Made by a program: the position numbers and the translations under genes
Notes under the pieces: generated by a model
Database searches by the model: none
What the model was told of the DNA's origin: nothing
Seen by the model: the letters and a program-made list of their open reading frames with translations, nothing else
Shown here: positions 26,397 to 33,785 of the stretch, one piece after another
How the letters are laid out: the number at the start of each line of letters is the position of its first letter
Numbering within the stretch: the stretch's first letter is position 1
Assembly (NCBI GenBank): GCA_963734435.1
Contig: CAVTHA010000004.1
Span: 1-64,000, forward strand
Source: Bog-756 sp963734435
Lineage (GTDB): Bacteria; Actinomycetota; Acidimicrobiia; Acidimicrobiales; RAAP-2
DNA length: 64,000 bases
Reading direction: 5' to 3'

Positions 26397-26612
26397 ATGA
26401 AGCCCATTGCCGAAATCGAGTACCAACTGCAGGCCGATGGCTACGACTCGAGCATCGCCGATGTGGTGGCCCTGCACCAGTATTTGACGCCACAGCGGAA
26501 CGAGGGAGCGCTCTCGCCGGGTCTCATCCTGAGCCCTCACCTATCGGCGCGGCAGGCGGAGGGCAAGCACTTCTGTGAGGAGGCAGGGGAGAAACGGTCG
26601 GGCGACGATTGA
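26397..26612 (+). CDS. Hypothetical protein, 71 aa, possibly coupled to a tiny membrane peptide
   Basis: From ATG 26397 the frame reads MKPIAEIEYQLQADGYDSSI with good codon bias to a TGA at 26612. A second tiny frame, GTG 26302 to TGA 26398-26400, encodes VVLGVAVIILALLWFSSAWA, a single hydrophobic helix, and its stop overlaps this start (ATGA). The frame of the 71-aa protein is itself open upstream to 26256 with another hydrophobic stretch. Either two coupled genes or one gene with a frameshift is possible. No family is recognised. Confidence 0.4.
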   Translation: MKPIAEIEYQLQADGYDSSIADVVALHQYLTPQRNEGALSPGLILSPHLSARQAEGKHFCEEAGEKRSGDD

Positions 26613-26761
26613 CAGGGGTGCCTCCTACCGGGACGAGCTAGGGACGATCACCCGTACCCCGCTAGAGGTGCTCCCGGAACCCGAGCTGCTCTCCGCCGTC
26701 ATCGCTGACCACATCGAGGGATAGCCAGGGCGACTCGGCTGACCGCACCGGGTTCGCTGAC
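26613..26761. other. Degenerate coding-like stretch before the phosphoesterase gene
   Basis: A plus-strand frame ending at 26724 reads ASYRDELGTITRTPLEVLPE and continues to ADHIEG with coding-like codon use, possible start GTG 26575 (49 aa, overlapping the previous ORF). It may be the tail of a broken gene. I cannot assign a product. Nothing else is seen up to the convergent gene end at 26762. Confidence 0.3.
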
Positions 26762-28513
26762 CTATAGCCCAAACGCCTTCTTCAGGTCTGCCGCCGTCAC
26801 GGCGTTGAACTGGTGTGCCACGCCAGCATTGTCCTCCAGCCAGCGGGCGAGTGAGTAGTGCGTGAACGTCCCCGTGACGACCTTGTGATTGAGCCGGGGG
26901 TCGATGACCACGAAAGGCACTCGGTTGGCGTTCGGGCCGGGGAGGGCGTTCGTTCCCTGGTCCTCATCGAAGGTGACGATGATGGTGAGGTCACCCCGCG
27001 TGTAGTCAGGTCCGCCCATGATGATCGGGATCCAGGATTGCAGGAAGGCGTCGGCCGATTGCAGCGCTCCACCGGGCACGGCGTTGTGGGCGTCGTGGAA
27101 CAGATTGGCAGCGAACTGACCTGTCACCGGCAGGTTGCCGCTCTGCACGTCGGATAGGAGCGCGCCGCCGCTCGTGGTGCCGCTCGGCACGTCGAACTGA
27201 TTGCACGCCGCCCGCTCGGTCGGGTCGGTCCAGTACACCCACTCGTTGTGCCACGGGACATAGCCACTTCCAGCGGTGAAGGTCGTCTGGCAGTTGGTCG
27301 ACATCGACTCGGCGTAGACCTTGGCACTCTTCCTGGCTGCAACTGTCTGGCCGAAGGATGACGGCGGGTTGGGGATGCAGCCCGGTAGCCCCACGGTGTT
27401 GCACTGCTTCAGCTGCTGGCCACCGAACATGGCGAAGTAATCGGGCAGGCTCGGATGGACAATGCCGAAGTAGTTTGTCGCTGACCCGTACTGGCTGGCC
27501 AAGCTGGCCAGGTAGGGCATGGCCGCGAAGGCCTGGGCCGGGGACGCGTTCTCCTCGGGGATGACCAAGACCTTGTGTGTCCCAGGCGGGAGGGGTGGTG
27601 GCGGCGGGGGTGGAGTCGGTGGCGTGCCCCCGAACACCGTGCCAGGAGGCAGGCCACCATCAGTCCCGGCCATGCCGACCACCGGCTGATTGAGGTGGAC
27701 AGCCCCGGTCGAGCCGTAGAAGCCAGCGTCACCGAAGCTGAATATGCCGCCGTCAGAGGCCACGAACCAGTAGCCGCCCCCGTCGCCGGTAGCCGACATG
27801 CCGACTACGGGCCGATTGAGCCGAAGGTTTCCGGTCGACCCGTAGAAGGGAGCGCCAAAGGCAAACACCCCGCCATCGGAAGCGACCAACCAGTAGCCAC
27901 CGGTCGCCCGGTCGGCGGCGATACCCACCACCGAGGAGTTGAGGGGCTGTCCACCCATCGAGCCGTGGAAGACAGCGTCGCCGAAAGCGAAGATGCCCCC
28001 GTCCGACGCCACCAGCCAGTAGCCGCCTCCGTCAGAGGTGGGCGTCATCCCGACCACCGGCCGGTTGAGGTGCAGGCTGCCGGTCGACCCATGGAACCGG
28101 GCATCACCGAAGGCGAAGATGCCGCCATCTGAGGCGACGAGCCAGTACCCGTGGCCAGTCGGCGTGGAGGCCATACCCACGATGGGCTGGTTCAGGTGAA
28201 TGGCACCGGTCGACCCGTAGAAGGCGGCATCCCCCCCACTGAAGATGCCACCATCGGCGGCCACCAACCAGTAGCCGCTCCCACTCGGGGTGGCCGCCAT
28301 GCCCACCATCGGTTGGTTGAGGCGTATGTTGCCGGTCGAGCCATGGAAAGCAGCACCACCGAAGGCGAAGACGCCGCCGTCGCTGGCTACCGTCCAATAT
28401 CCCCGGCCCGTGGGCCCAGTGGTTGCCGAGGAGGTCGCGCCCCTGGAGCCAACGATTGCCGCCATGGTGGCCAAGAGAATCGCACCCAGTACGAGATACC
28501 GACGTAGGGTCAC
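26762..28513 (-). CDS. Secreted fusion: GYWLVASDGG repeats joined to a C-terminal phosphoesterase (acid-phosphatase-like) domain
   Basis: GTG 28513 follows GGAGCGGGG and is followed by a signal peptide (LRRYLVLGAILLATMAAIVG). Roughly residues 40-300 hold seven beta-type repeats with GYWLVASDGGIFAFGDA and LNRPVVGM cores, as in the proteins at 7918 and 56401. A proline-rich hinge (PPTPPPPPPPLPPGT) leads to a phosphoesterase domain: VLVIPEENASPAQAFAAMPY, IVHPSLPDYFAMFGGQ, and IIVTFDEDQGTNALPGPNAN with the Asp/Glu metal residues. This is the phosphatidylinositol/acid-phosphatase-like branch of the phosphoesterase family, probably releasing phosphate outside the cell. The neighbouring phospholipase, phoU and phosphate symporter support that role. 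Confidence 0.78.
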   Translation of the reverse strand: MTLRRYLVLGAILLATMAAIVGSRGATSSATTGPTGRGYWTVASDGGVFAFGGAAFHGSTGNIRLNQPMVGMAATPSGSGYWLVAADGGIFSGGDAAFYGSTGAIHLNQPIVGMASTPTGHGYWLVASDGGIFAFGDARFHGSTGSLHLNRPVVGMTPTSDGGGYWLVASDGGIFAFGDAVFHGSMGGQPLNSSVVGIAADRATGGYWLVASDGGVFAFGAPFYGSTGNLRLNRPVVGMSATGDGGGYWFVASDGGIFSFGDAGFYGSTGAVHLNQPVVGMAGTDGGLPPGTVFGGTPPTPPPPPPPLPPGTHKVLVIPEENASPAQAFAAMPYLASLASQYGSATNYFGIVHPSLPDYFAMFGGQQLKQCNTVGLPGCIPNPPSSFGQTVAARKSAKVYAESMSTNCQTTFTAGSGYVPWHNEWVYWTDPTERAACNQFDVPSGTTSGGALLSDVQSGNLPVTGQFAANLFHDAHNAVPGGALQSADAFLQSWIPIIMGGPDYTRGDLTIIVTFDEDQGTNALPGPNANRVPFVVIDPRLNHKVVTGTFTHYSLARWLEDNAGVAHQFNAVTAADLKKAFGL

Positions 28514-28879
28514 GAACCCCGCTCCACACGGGGCAACTGTTTGAGGCGTTTCTCGATGAGCACTACTCCATCTGTTCCCACCCAATGCTGTCAACCGCTC
28601 ACACAGAGCGTGAGAACCTCACTACACCTGGTGAACGGGGCACCAAAGACGTTTCGCGAACGCTGTCCCGCAAACGCTTGCGCCCTCGAGCACTGGTTCG
28701 GGGATACGGCTTCCCACCGAGTTCCCCCCGCGTTGTGCTCAGTCTGGCTCAACCGCTGCGGCGACGGTAACCCGAGGTCGTCGATATGCACCGAGCCTTG
28801 GGTGTTGGGGCTGGCCTGGCCGGGGCAGCCCACCCAGCAAGCGGCAGATGATCTGGTCGTTTCCCTAGGCTAAGTCGGA
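28514..28879. other. Intergenic region between two minus-strand phosphorus genes
   Basis: No convincing gene in these 366 bases. On the minus strand a GTTCACCAGGT element (near 28625) and GTTCTCACGCT (near 28605) resemble PHO-box half units but are 19 bases apart, not 11 or 22. A short dyad CTCAC...GTGAG lies near 28595. It likely holds the promoter of the 28513 gene. Confidence 0.4.
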
Positions 28880-30463
28880 CTAGCTGGGAGTTCGGCGCAA
28901 CGATCCGCTCTGCTGCACGGGCATCTTCTGGTGCTTCTTCAGCGGATACTGGGCTTGATTGGAGTCGTTGACCTCGATCAACTGGCCCGGTGAACACTCA
29001 TTGCTGATCGGGGGAGTCGTGGTTGATTCCGAGGTTGCCGGGAGGCGTTGCGGCTTGGTCACAGGGGCACCGAGAACCGGCAGGGCCGCCGTAAGGTCGC
29101 CGGTCACTGACCGACGCCAGTTGGAAAGGTTGGGCACCGTCACTCCGAAGCGGGTCTCGAGGAAACGCAGCTGGGAGGTGTGATCGAAGGTGTCCGAGCA
29201 CACCCACCCTCCAACGCTGAACGGTGAGACCACCAACATCGGCACCCGCACACCCAGCCCGAGTGGTCCGGCAATGCCATTGGCGTCTGCAGGCAGCGGA
29301 TTGACGGTTAGGTATTCGCCGGCAGTCCCGGAGGTTGGGGTCGGAGGCGAGACGTGATCGAAGAAACCATCGTTTTCGTCCCAACTGATGAAGAGCACTG
29401 TCTTTGCCCATACGGCTGGGTTGGACAGGAGTGTGTTCAGCACCTGCTGGATGTACCACTCACCGAGAGCGGCTGGAGCAGGTGGGTGTTGGTCATACCC
29501 GATCGGGGGAATGATCCAGGACACCGATGGTAGTTGGCCGGACGTAGCGTCCTTTGCGAAGTCATCGGGACCGTTCGGAGAGCCAAAGCCACCACTGACG
29601 TTTGGACCGTAGTAACTGAAGGCGTTCTGGTGGAGCGTGGTGCTCGAGCTTTGGTATTGCGAGAAGTACTGCAGCACATTGTCGTTCAACAGCATCGACG
29701 AGTTGCTGGTGACGTCATAGGCACTGCCGTAGGGGTTGTAGACGCGCCACGAAACTCCGGCGGCTTCCAAGAGTTCGGGCATGGTTGTCCACGAACAGGT
29801 GAACTGCAGTGCGGCGCTGGAGTTGGTAACCAGGATGGGTCCGCCCGCCGAACCAGCGGGGTCGAGGGTGCCCGACATCCACATGAGACGATTCGGGTGG
29901 GTTGGCCCGAGCACTGAGCAGTGGTAGCCGTCGCAGATCGTGAACTTGTCCGCCAGTGCGTACATGAACGGGATGTCAGGCTTCTTGTAGTAACCCATGG
30001 TGTCGATGCCATGGGTGGGGCCCTCGTACGAAGCTGAGGTGTGGGTGGATACGAAGGCATCCATCGCCCCGTTGTTCCAGCTCAGGTGTTGAGGCAACCA
30101 ATTGTGAGTCAAGTCGAACGTGCATTCAGCATTGGAGTTCGCCGTATCGAGATGGAAGGGGAGCAATGTCGGGTGCGTGCCGCCCGGGTTGTCGGGCCAT
30201 GCCTGGGCAAACACGCCGTTGCTGCCAACGGGATGGTCGTTGAAACCCCGCACTCCCTTCAACGTGCCGAAGAAGTGGTCAAACGAGCGGTTCTCCATCA
30301 TGAGGAACACCACGTGCTCGACCGCTCCAATGTCCGATCCAGCTGCTGGAACGAGCGCCGCCGCTTCGGCAGTCGCCCGACCTGTAGTGGCCAGCACCGC
30401 GGCGGCGGCACCGGCCAGACCGCCCGCAAGAATCTGTCGTCTGTTGAATGTCTGTTCCCCCAT
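28880..30463 (-). CDS. Tat-exported phospholipase C, second copy
   Basis: The start MGEQTFNRRQILAGGLAGAA has twin arginines at 8-9, a Tat signal, followed by an alanine-rich core. The family signature VEHVVFLMMENRSFDHFFGT begins near residue 49, with GFNDHPVG after it. Metal/active-site blocks include LDLTHNWLP-like text (FDLTHNWLPQHLSWNNGAMD), ISWDENDGFFDHVSPP and DTFDHTSQLRFLETRFGV. The 527-aa length is typical of bacterial phospholipase C. It cleaves phospholipid head groups in the exoplasm. It resembles the gene at 5344 but is less GC-rich. ATG 30463. It is in the phosphorus block with phoU and a symporter. Confidence 0.88.
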   Translation of the reverse strand: MGEQTFNRRQILAGGLAGAAAAVLATTGRATAEAAALVPAAGSDIGAVEHVVFLMMENRSFDHFFGTLKGVRGFNDHPVGSNGVFAQAWPDNPGGTHPTLLPFHLDTANSNAECTFDLTHNWLPQHLSWNNGAMDAFVSTHTSASYEGPTHGIDTMGYYKKPDIPFMYALADKFTICDGYHCSVLGPTHPNRLMWMSGTLDPAGSAGGPILVTNSSAALQFTCSWTTMPELLEAAGVSWRVYNPYGSAYDVTSNSSMLLNDNVLQYFSQYQSSSTTLHQNAFSYYGPNVSGGFGSPNGPDDFAKDATSGQLPSVSWIIPPIGYDQHPPAPAALGEWYIQQVLNTLLSNPAVWAKTVLFISWDENDGFFDHVSPPTPTSGTAGEYLTVNPLPADANGIAGPLGLGVRVPMLVVSPFSVGGWVCSDTFDHTSQLRFLETRFGVTVPNLSNWRRSVTGDLTAALPVLGAPVTKPQRLPATSESTTTPPISNECSPGQLIEVNDSNQAQYPLKKHQKMPVQQSGSLRRTPS

Positions 30464-30572
30464 GGCAGTAAGCCTGACAGAAGTTCCCCGGTAGCGCCAC
30501 TGGCGGTCGGGTTCGTTAGCACTCGCGATAGTTGTCTGCCCGGCAACGACAGCTCGGTGTACCCGCCCGCAG

Positions 30573-30614
30573 GGTCGAATTCGGCTGGGACAAGGTCGAA
30601 TTCGGTAGGGACAA
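30573..30614. repeat. Two tandem 21-bp repeats upstream of the second phospholipase C
   Basis: Units at 30573-30593 and 30594-30614 each contain the palindrome CGAATTCG and end GGGACAA; they differ at two adjacent positions (13-14). They lie 110 to 151 bases upstream of the phospholipase start at 30463. The spacing of 21 bases equals two helical turns, as expected for a repeated protein-binding site. A coding explanation (a seven-residue repeat in a minus-strand ORF) is also possible. Confidence 0.6.
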
Positions 30615-30725
30615 GAAGGTGCTCGTTGTGCCCAGTCTGGTTACGCTGCGGGCTCACGCTGGACCGAGCCGCGTCGGCCGCGTGGGCTCCGTCGCCGATA
30701 CACCATGCCCCATCCAGCATGGATT

Positions 30726-30759
30726 GATCGACCCCCCGGTCCGCCTCCGGGGGTCGATC
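30726..30759. terminator. Strong stem-loop between phospholipase C and phoU
   Basis: A perfect 11-bp inverted repeat, GATCGACCCCC (30726-30736) and GGGGGTCGATC (30749-30759), surrounds a 12-base loop. It lies downstream of phoU on the minus strand (phoU ends at 30974) and upstream of the phospholipase gene. There is no T-run on either side, so termination is likely but not certain. Confidence 0.45.
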
Positions 30760-30973
30760 CGGGTCAGATCATGGACGTAAGGGGCGAAAGGCGGTGGCTC
30801 GAGGACACGAGGACGGACGGCGACCGCTGATCGCTTCCCTCGACGCAGCAGAGGCTGCTCTGGCAAGGAGAAGGTTCCGCCGGAACCGAACTGTTTGTGA
30901 CAGCGGTGTCGCTAGTAGTAGCGAGACTGTCTGGCGGCTCGCTCGCGGGCTCACCGGTCCCGGCCTCGGTTCT

Positions 30974-31624
30974 CTATTCCCCAGATTCCACGGACTGGCG
31001 TTGGGGGTGGGTCTCCGCAAGCAGCTCGATACGCCGAGCGAGGTTGACGGCGTGGTCGCCGAGCCTTTCGTAGAACCGTGCGAGCAGCGTGACCTGGGCG
31101 GCGATGGCAGCTGGCATCTCCTCGTCGGCGACCTCGCGGGTCAGGCTGTCGTGGAGGATGTCCATCTCATCATCGGCCTTGACCAGACGCGCACTCACGT
31201 GGTTTCGCTCGCCGAAGGCATCGGCTGCCTCCTGCCACATCTCGTTGGCGACCTCCGTCATGAGCTGGACGATGCCCCGGCTCCGGGCACTCATATCGGT
31301 GCCCAGGTGGTCAACCGCCCGTTGGGCGATGTGCTCGGCTAGGTCGGCGCTGCGCTCCAGCTCAGGGATGATCAGCAGCATGGCTACGAGGTAGCGAAGG
31401 GCGTCTCCTTGGACCGGACCCCCTTGCAGCTCTTGCCATATGAGGAGTTCCACTTCGGCGGTGAGATCGTCCACGACCTGGTCAGCATCAACGACCGCCT
31501 GGCCCAGCAGGGCCTCACCCCCAAGTAGGGCGTGGGTGGCCCGGGCCAGGGCCTCAGAGACCAAGGCAAACAGCTGGATGACCTTCCGGTCGATGGTGTC
31601 GATTCCTGTGGGATTCGCGCTCAT
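30974..31624 (-). CDS. phoU: Phosphate signalling complex protein PhoU
   Basis: The 216-aa protein has two similar three-helix halves with the characteristic metal-binding-like patterns: ELERSADLAEHIAQRAVDHL in the first and FYERLGDHAVNLARRIELLA in the second. PhoU links phosphate transport to the PhoR-PhoP-type two-component system. I start at ATG 31624 (MSANPTGIDTIDRKVIQL); the frame extends to 31654. It is divergent from a phosphate symporter gene with a PHO-box-like site between them, so it is likely Pho-controlled. Unlike in many bacteria, no pst genes are adjacent. A short copy of its 3' end lies at 26135. Confidence 0.92.
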   Translation of the reverse strand: MSANPTGIDTIDRKVIQLFALVSEALARATHALLGGEALLGQAVVDADQVVDDLTAEVELLIWQELQGGPVQGDALRYLVAMLLIIPELERSADLAEHIAQRAVDHLGTDMSARSRGIVQLMTEVANEMWQEAADAFGERNHVSARLVKADDEMDILHDSLTREVADEEMPAAIAAQVTLLARFYERLGDHAVNLARRIELLAETHPQRQSVESGE

Positions 31625-31655
31625 CGTGGCCACAAGGCTACCCACGACACACACT

Positions 31656-31708
31656 GTTCACCCGGAGCACACAAAGTTTGGGTTTTGTTCACCTCACGTT
31701 CATTTCAA
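31656..31708. promoter_or_regulatory. PHO-box-like direct repeats between phoU and the phosphate symporter
   Basis: GTTCACCCGGA at 31656-31666 and, further on, GTTCACCTCAC at 31687-31697 followed without gap by GTTCATTTCAA at 31698-31708. The last two form a direct repeat with 11-base period, the geometry known for actinobacterial PhoP (Streptomyces PHO box). The site lies 32 bases before the phoU start and 76 before the symporter GTG, in position to control both. Confidence 0.65.
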
Positions 31709-31783
31709 AGTTGCATTCCGTCCACCTTGGGACGCCAGAGTGTTGACCAGCCGGATTGTTGCGGGGACGAAGAAGGGGAGAGG

Positions 31784-33313
31784 GTGACATCTAGCTTGGT
31801 GTCGGTCGGTGAATCGGCGACCACGGGTGCGGCGCCCTCGGTCAGCGACCTGCTCAACGATGCTCCCCGGAGCAAATTCCACCGGCGAACGGTGGTCGTA
31901 TCGGGGGTCGGTTTCTTCACCGACGCCTATGACCTCTTCGTCATCAGCACGGTCGCCACCCTGGTGGCGACTCAGTGGCACCTGAGCACCGTGCAAACGA
32001 GCTGGGTGACCGGCTCGGCCATTCTCGGAGCCTTTTTCGGTGCCCTCATCTTCGGCCGGATCGCCGACGTGCTCGGGCGCAAATGGGTGTACCTGGGCGT
32101 GGCGGTCATCATGATGATCGGCGCTGTGGCGTCAGCGTTGGCTCCTGGATTCATTTGGCTCGTCGTTGCCCGCTTCATCCTGGGACTCGGTATCGGGGGC
32201 GATTACCCCGTCTCAGCGGTCCTGATGAGCGAATACTCGAACCGGAAGGACCGCGGGCGGCTGGTCGGCATGGTGTTCTCCATGCAGGCGCTCGGCCTCA
32301 TCGTCGGGCCGTTGGTCGGGCTCGTACTTCTGTCTTCGGGCATCAGCCACGGAATGACTTGGAGGCTCATGTTGGGCCTCGGTGCCGTTCCTGCCGCCGG
32401 GGTTATTTACCTACGGTCGAAGATGCCCGAATCACCTCGGTTCAAGGCCCAGGTCCAAGGGAAGGCGGATCAAGCCAGCGAGGACATCACGTCGTTTTCC
32501 GATGGTGTGGTTGACGCACCCATCGGTACCACCCAAGCGACGGAGCGCCTGGGGATCGGCCAGTTTCTGAGGAATCGTCGCATGCTCGTGTTGCTCATCG
32601 GTACGGCCGGATCGTGGTTCCTGTTCGACTACGCCTACTACGGCAACACGCTCTCGCTACCTGCGATCCTGAAGGAAGTGGACTCAACCGCCTCCTTGGA
32701 GATGAAACTCCTGTGGACCCTTGGCATCTTCGTAGTGTTCGCCGTCCCGGGCTATCTGCTGGCCGTGATGACCATGGATCGTATCGGGCATCGCCGGCTC
32801 CAGTTCATCGGATTCGGGGTCATGGCGGCGGCCTTTCTGACATTGGCCGGATTCGCACATCTGACTACGATGGTCGCTCCGTTCCTCGCCATCTTCGGAC
32901 TCAGCTACTTCTTTGTTCAGTTCGGACCCAATATGACGACATTCGTTCTGCCGTCGGAAGTCTTCCCGGTAAGCATGCGAACCACCGGGCACGGCATAGC
33001 GGCAGGGGTGGGGAAGCTCGGCGCATTCGTGGGTGTCTTCCTGGTTCCACAGCTACAGAAGCACTTCGGACTGCGCGGCATGCTCACCATCGCTGGGATT
33101 GCTGCGGTGCTCGGTTTCGCCTTGACCAGAGTTCTGCCGGAGCCCGCTCGCCGGACACTCGAAGATCTGGGTGGAGACTTTGAGATGTCGCCGACCTTGC
33201 TCGCCGGCCATGCTTCTCTGCACATCTCTGATGCGCTCGACGGGACGGAGTCAACGTTGCCGGCGATCGTCCCTGCGGTTGTCATGGATGACCAGTTGGC
33301 CGAGAGTCTCTAA
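31784..33313 (+). CDS. Phosphate:H+ symporter-like MFS transporter (PHS family)
   Basis: A 12-helix major facilitator. The opening VSGVGFFTDAYDLFVISTVA is the conserved PHS (Pho84-like) motif; the loop GRIADVLGRKWVYLG is the MFS A-motif, and GLGIGGDYPVSAVLMSEY contains the GGDYP sequence typical of phosphate symporters. MPESPRFKAQV closes the first half. A long central loop (residues about 225-260) and a final hydrophilic tail are present. It should import inorganic phosphate with protons. GTG 31784 follows GGGGAGA. It is divergent from phoU and presumably induced by phosphate limitation through the PHO-box-like site. Confidence 0.87.
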   Translation: MTSSLVSVGESATTGAAPSVSDLLNDAPRSKFHRRTVVVSGVGFFTDAYDLFVISTVATLVATQWHLSTVQTSWVTGSAILGAFFGALIFGRIADVLGRKWVYLGVAVIMMIGAVASALAPGFIWLVVARFILGLGIGGDYPVSAVLMSEYSNRKDRGRLVGMVFSMQALGLIVGPLVGLVLLSSGISHGMTWRLMLGLGAVPAAGVIYLRSKMPESPRFKAQVQGKADQASEDITSFSDGVVDAPIGTTQATERLGIGQFLRNRRMLVLLIGTAGSWFLFDYAYYGNTLSLPAILKEVDSTASLEMKLLWTLGIFVVFAVPGYLLAVMTMDRIGHRRLQFIGFGVMAAAFLTLAGFAHLTTMVAPFLAIFGLSYFFVQFGPNMTTFVLPSEVFPVSMRTTGHGIAAGVGKLGAFVGVFLVPQLQKHFGLRGMLTIAGIAAVLGFALTRVLPEPARRTLEDLGGDFEMSPTLLAGHASLHISDALDGTESTLPAIVPAVVMDDQLAESL

Positions 33314-33611
33314 CCAGGCCCTCGTTCGGGGTACGTCGTGCGCTGACGAGGCCAGCGTCCGGAACGTTGGGGCCGTTGGCCACGGCGGTCTCGCCCATGA
33401 GGTCAACGAAGTGATTTACCACGGCGGGAAATCTGGTTGACACGATTTCAGACGGTCACGGTGTGTGGTGGCGCAAGCGGTCTTCAGTCAGGGACGCTCG
33501 TCACAGGGACACTGCGCGGGTTGCGGGCGACTCGACCGAGCGTTCTCCCTCTGTCGAGATCTGAGATGTTGAAGTAGTTCGGGGACGACCGATTGTCAGA
33601 CCTGGGGGGCC
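33314..33611. other. Intergenic stretch downstream of the symporter
   Basis: I see no supported gene in this 298-base stretch. A loose inverted repeat (CCTCGT...ACGAGG, near 33316-33350) may mark the end of the symporter transcript. Short minus-strand frames here lack start context. Confidence 0.35.
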
Positions 33612-33785
33612 ATGTTGACCGAGACGGAGACCTAGGCTTCGGATCGCCTCGTACTGGCCCGCACCCGCGCCGAGCAGGACCTGACGACATGGAACGACAG
33701 CCTGGTGGCCATGAACCAAGCCAGCGGCGCCTGGAACACCGCGGTGACCGCCACTCGCAACGGGGAGAATGCATCGTCGGGATGA
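33612..33785 (+). pseudogene. Small ORF with in-frame TAG, coupled to the peptidase lipoprotein gene
   Basis: ATG 33612 follows GGGGGG and the frame reads MLTETET, then TAG (33633-33635), then ASDRLVLARTRAEQDLTTWN and NDSLVAMNQASGAWNTAVTA to a TGA at 33783-33785. After the TAG the codon bias is strongly coding, with a helical heptad pattern. The final TGA overlaps the ATG of the next gene (ATGA), as in coupled operons. It may be a sequencing error, a pseudogene or a gene beginning after the TAG. I recognise no family. Confidence 0.35.

Noticed and set aside
28600..28635. PHO box upstream of the repeat-phosphoesterase gene
   Set aside because: GTTCACC-like units are 19 bases apart and only one matches well, unlike the 11-base period at 31687.
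33633..33635. Amber read-through or pyrrolysine-type decoding at the TAG
   Set aside because: No read-through signal or pyl gene is visible; a base error or later start is more likely.
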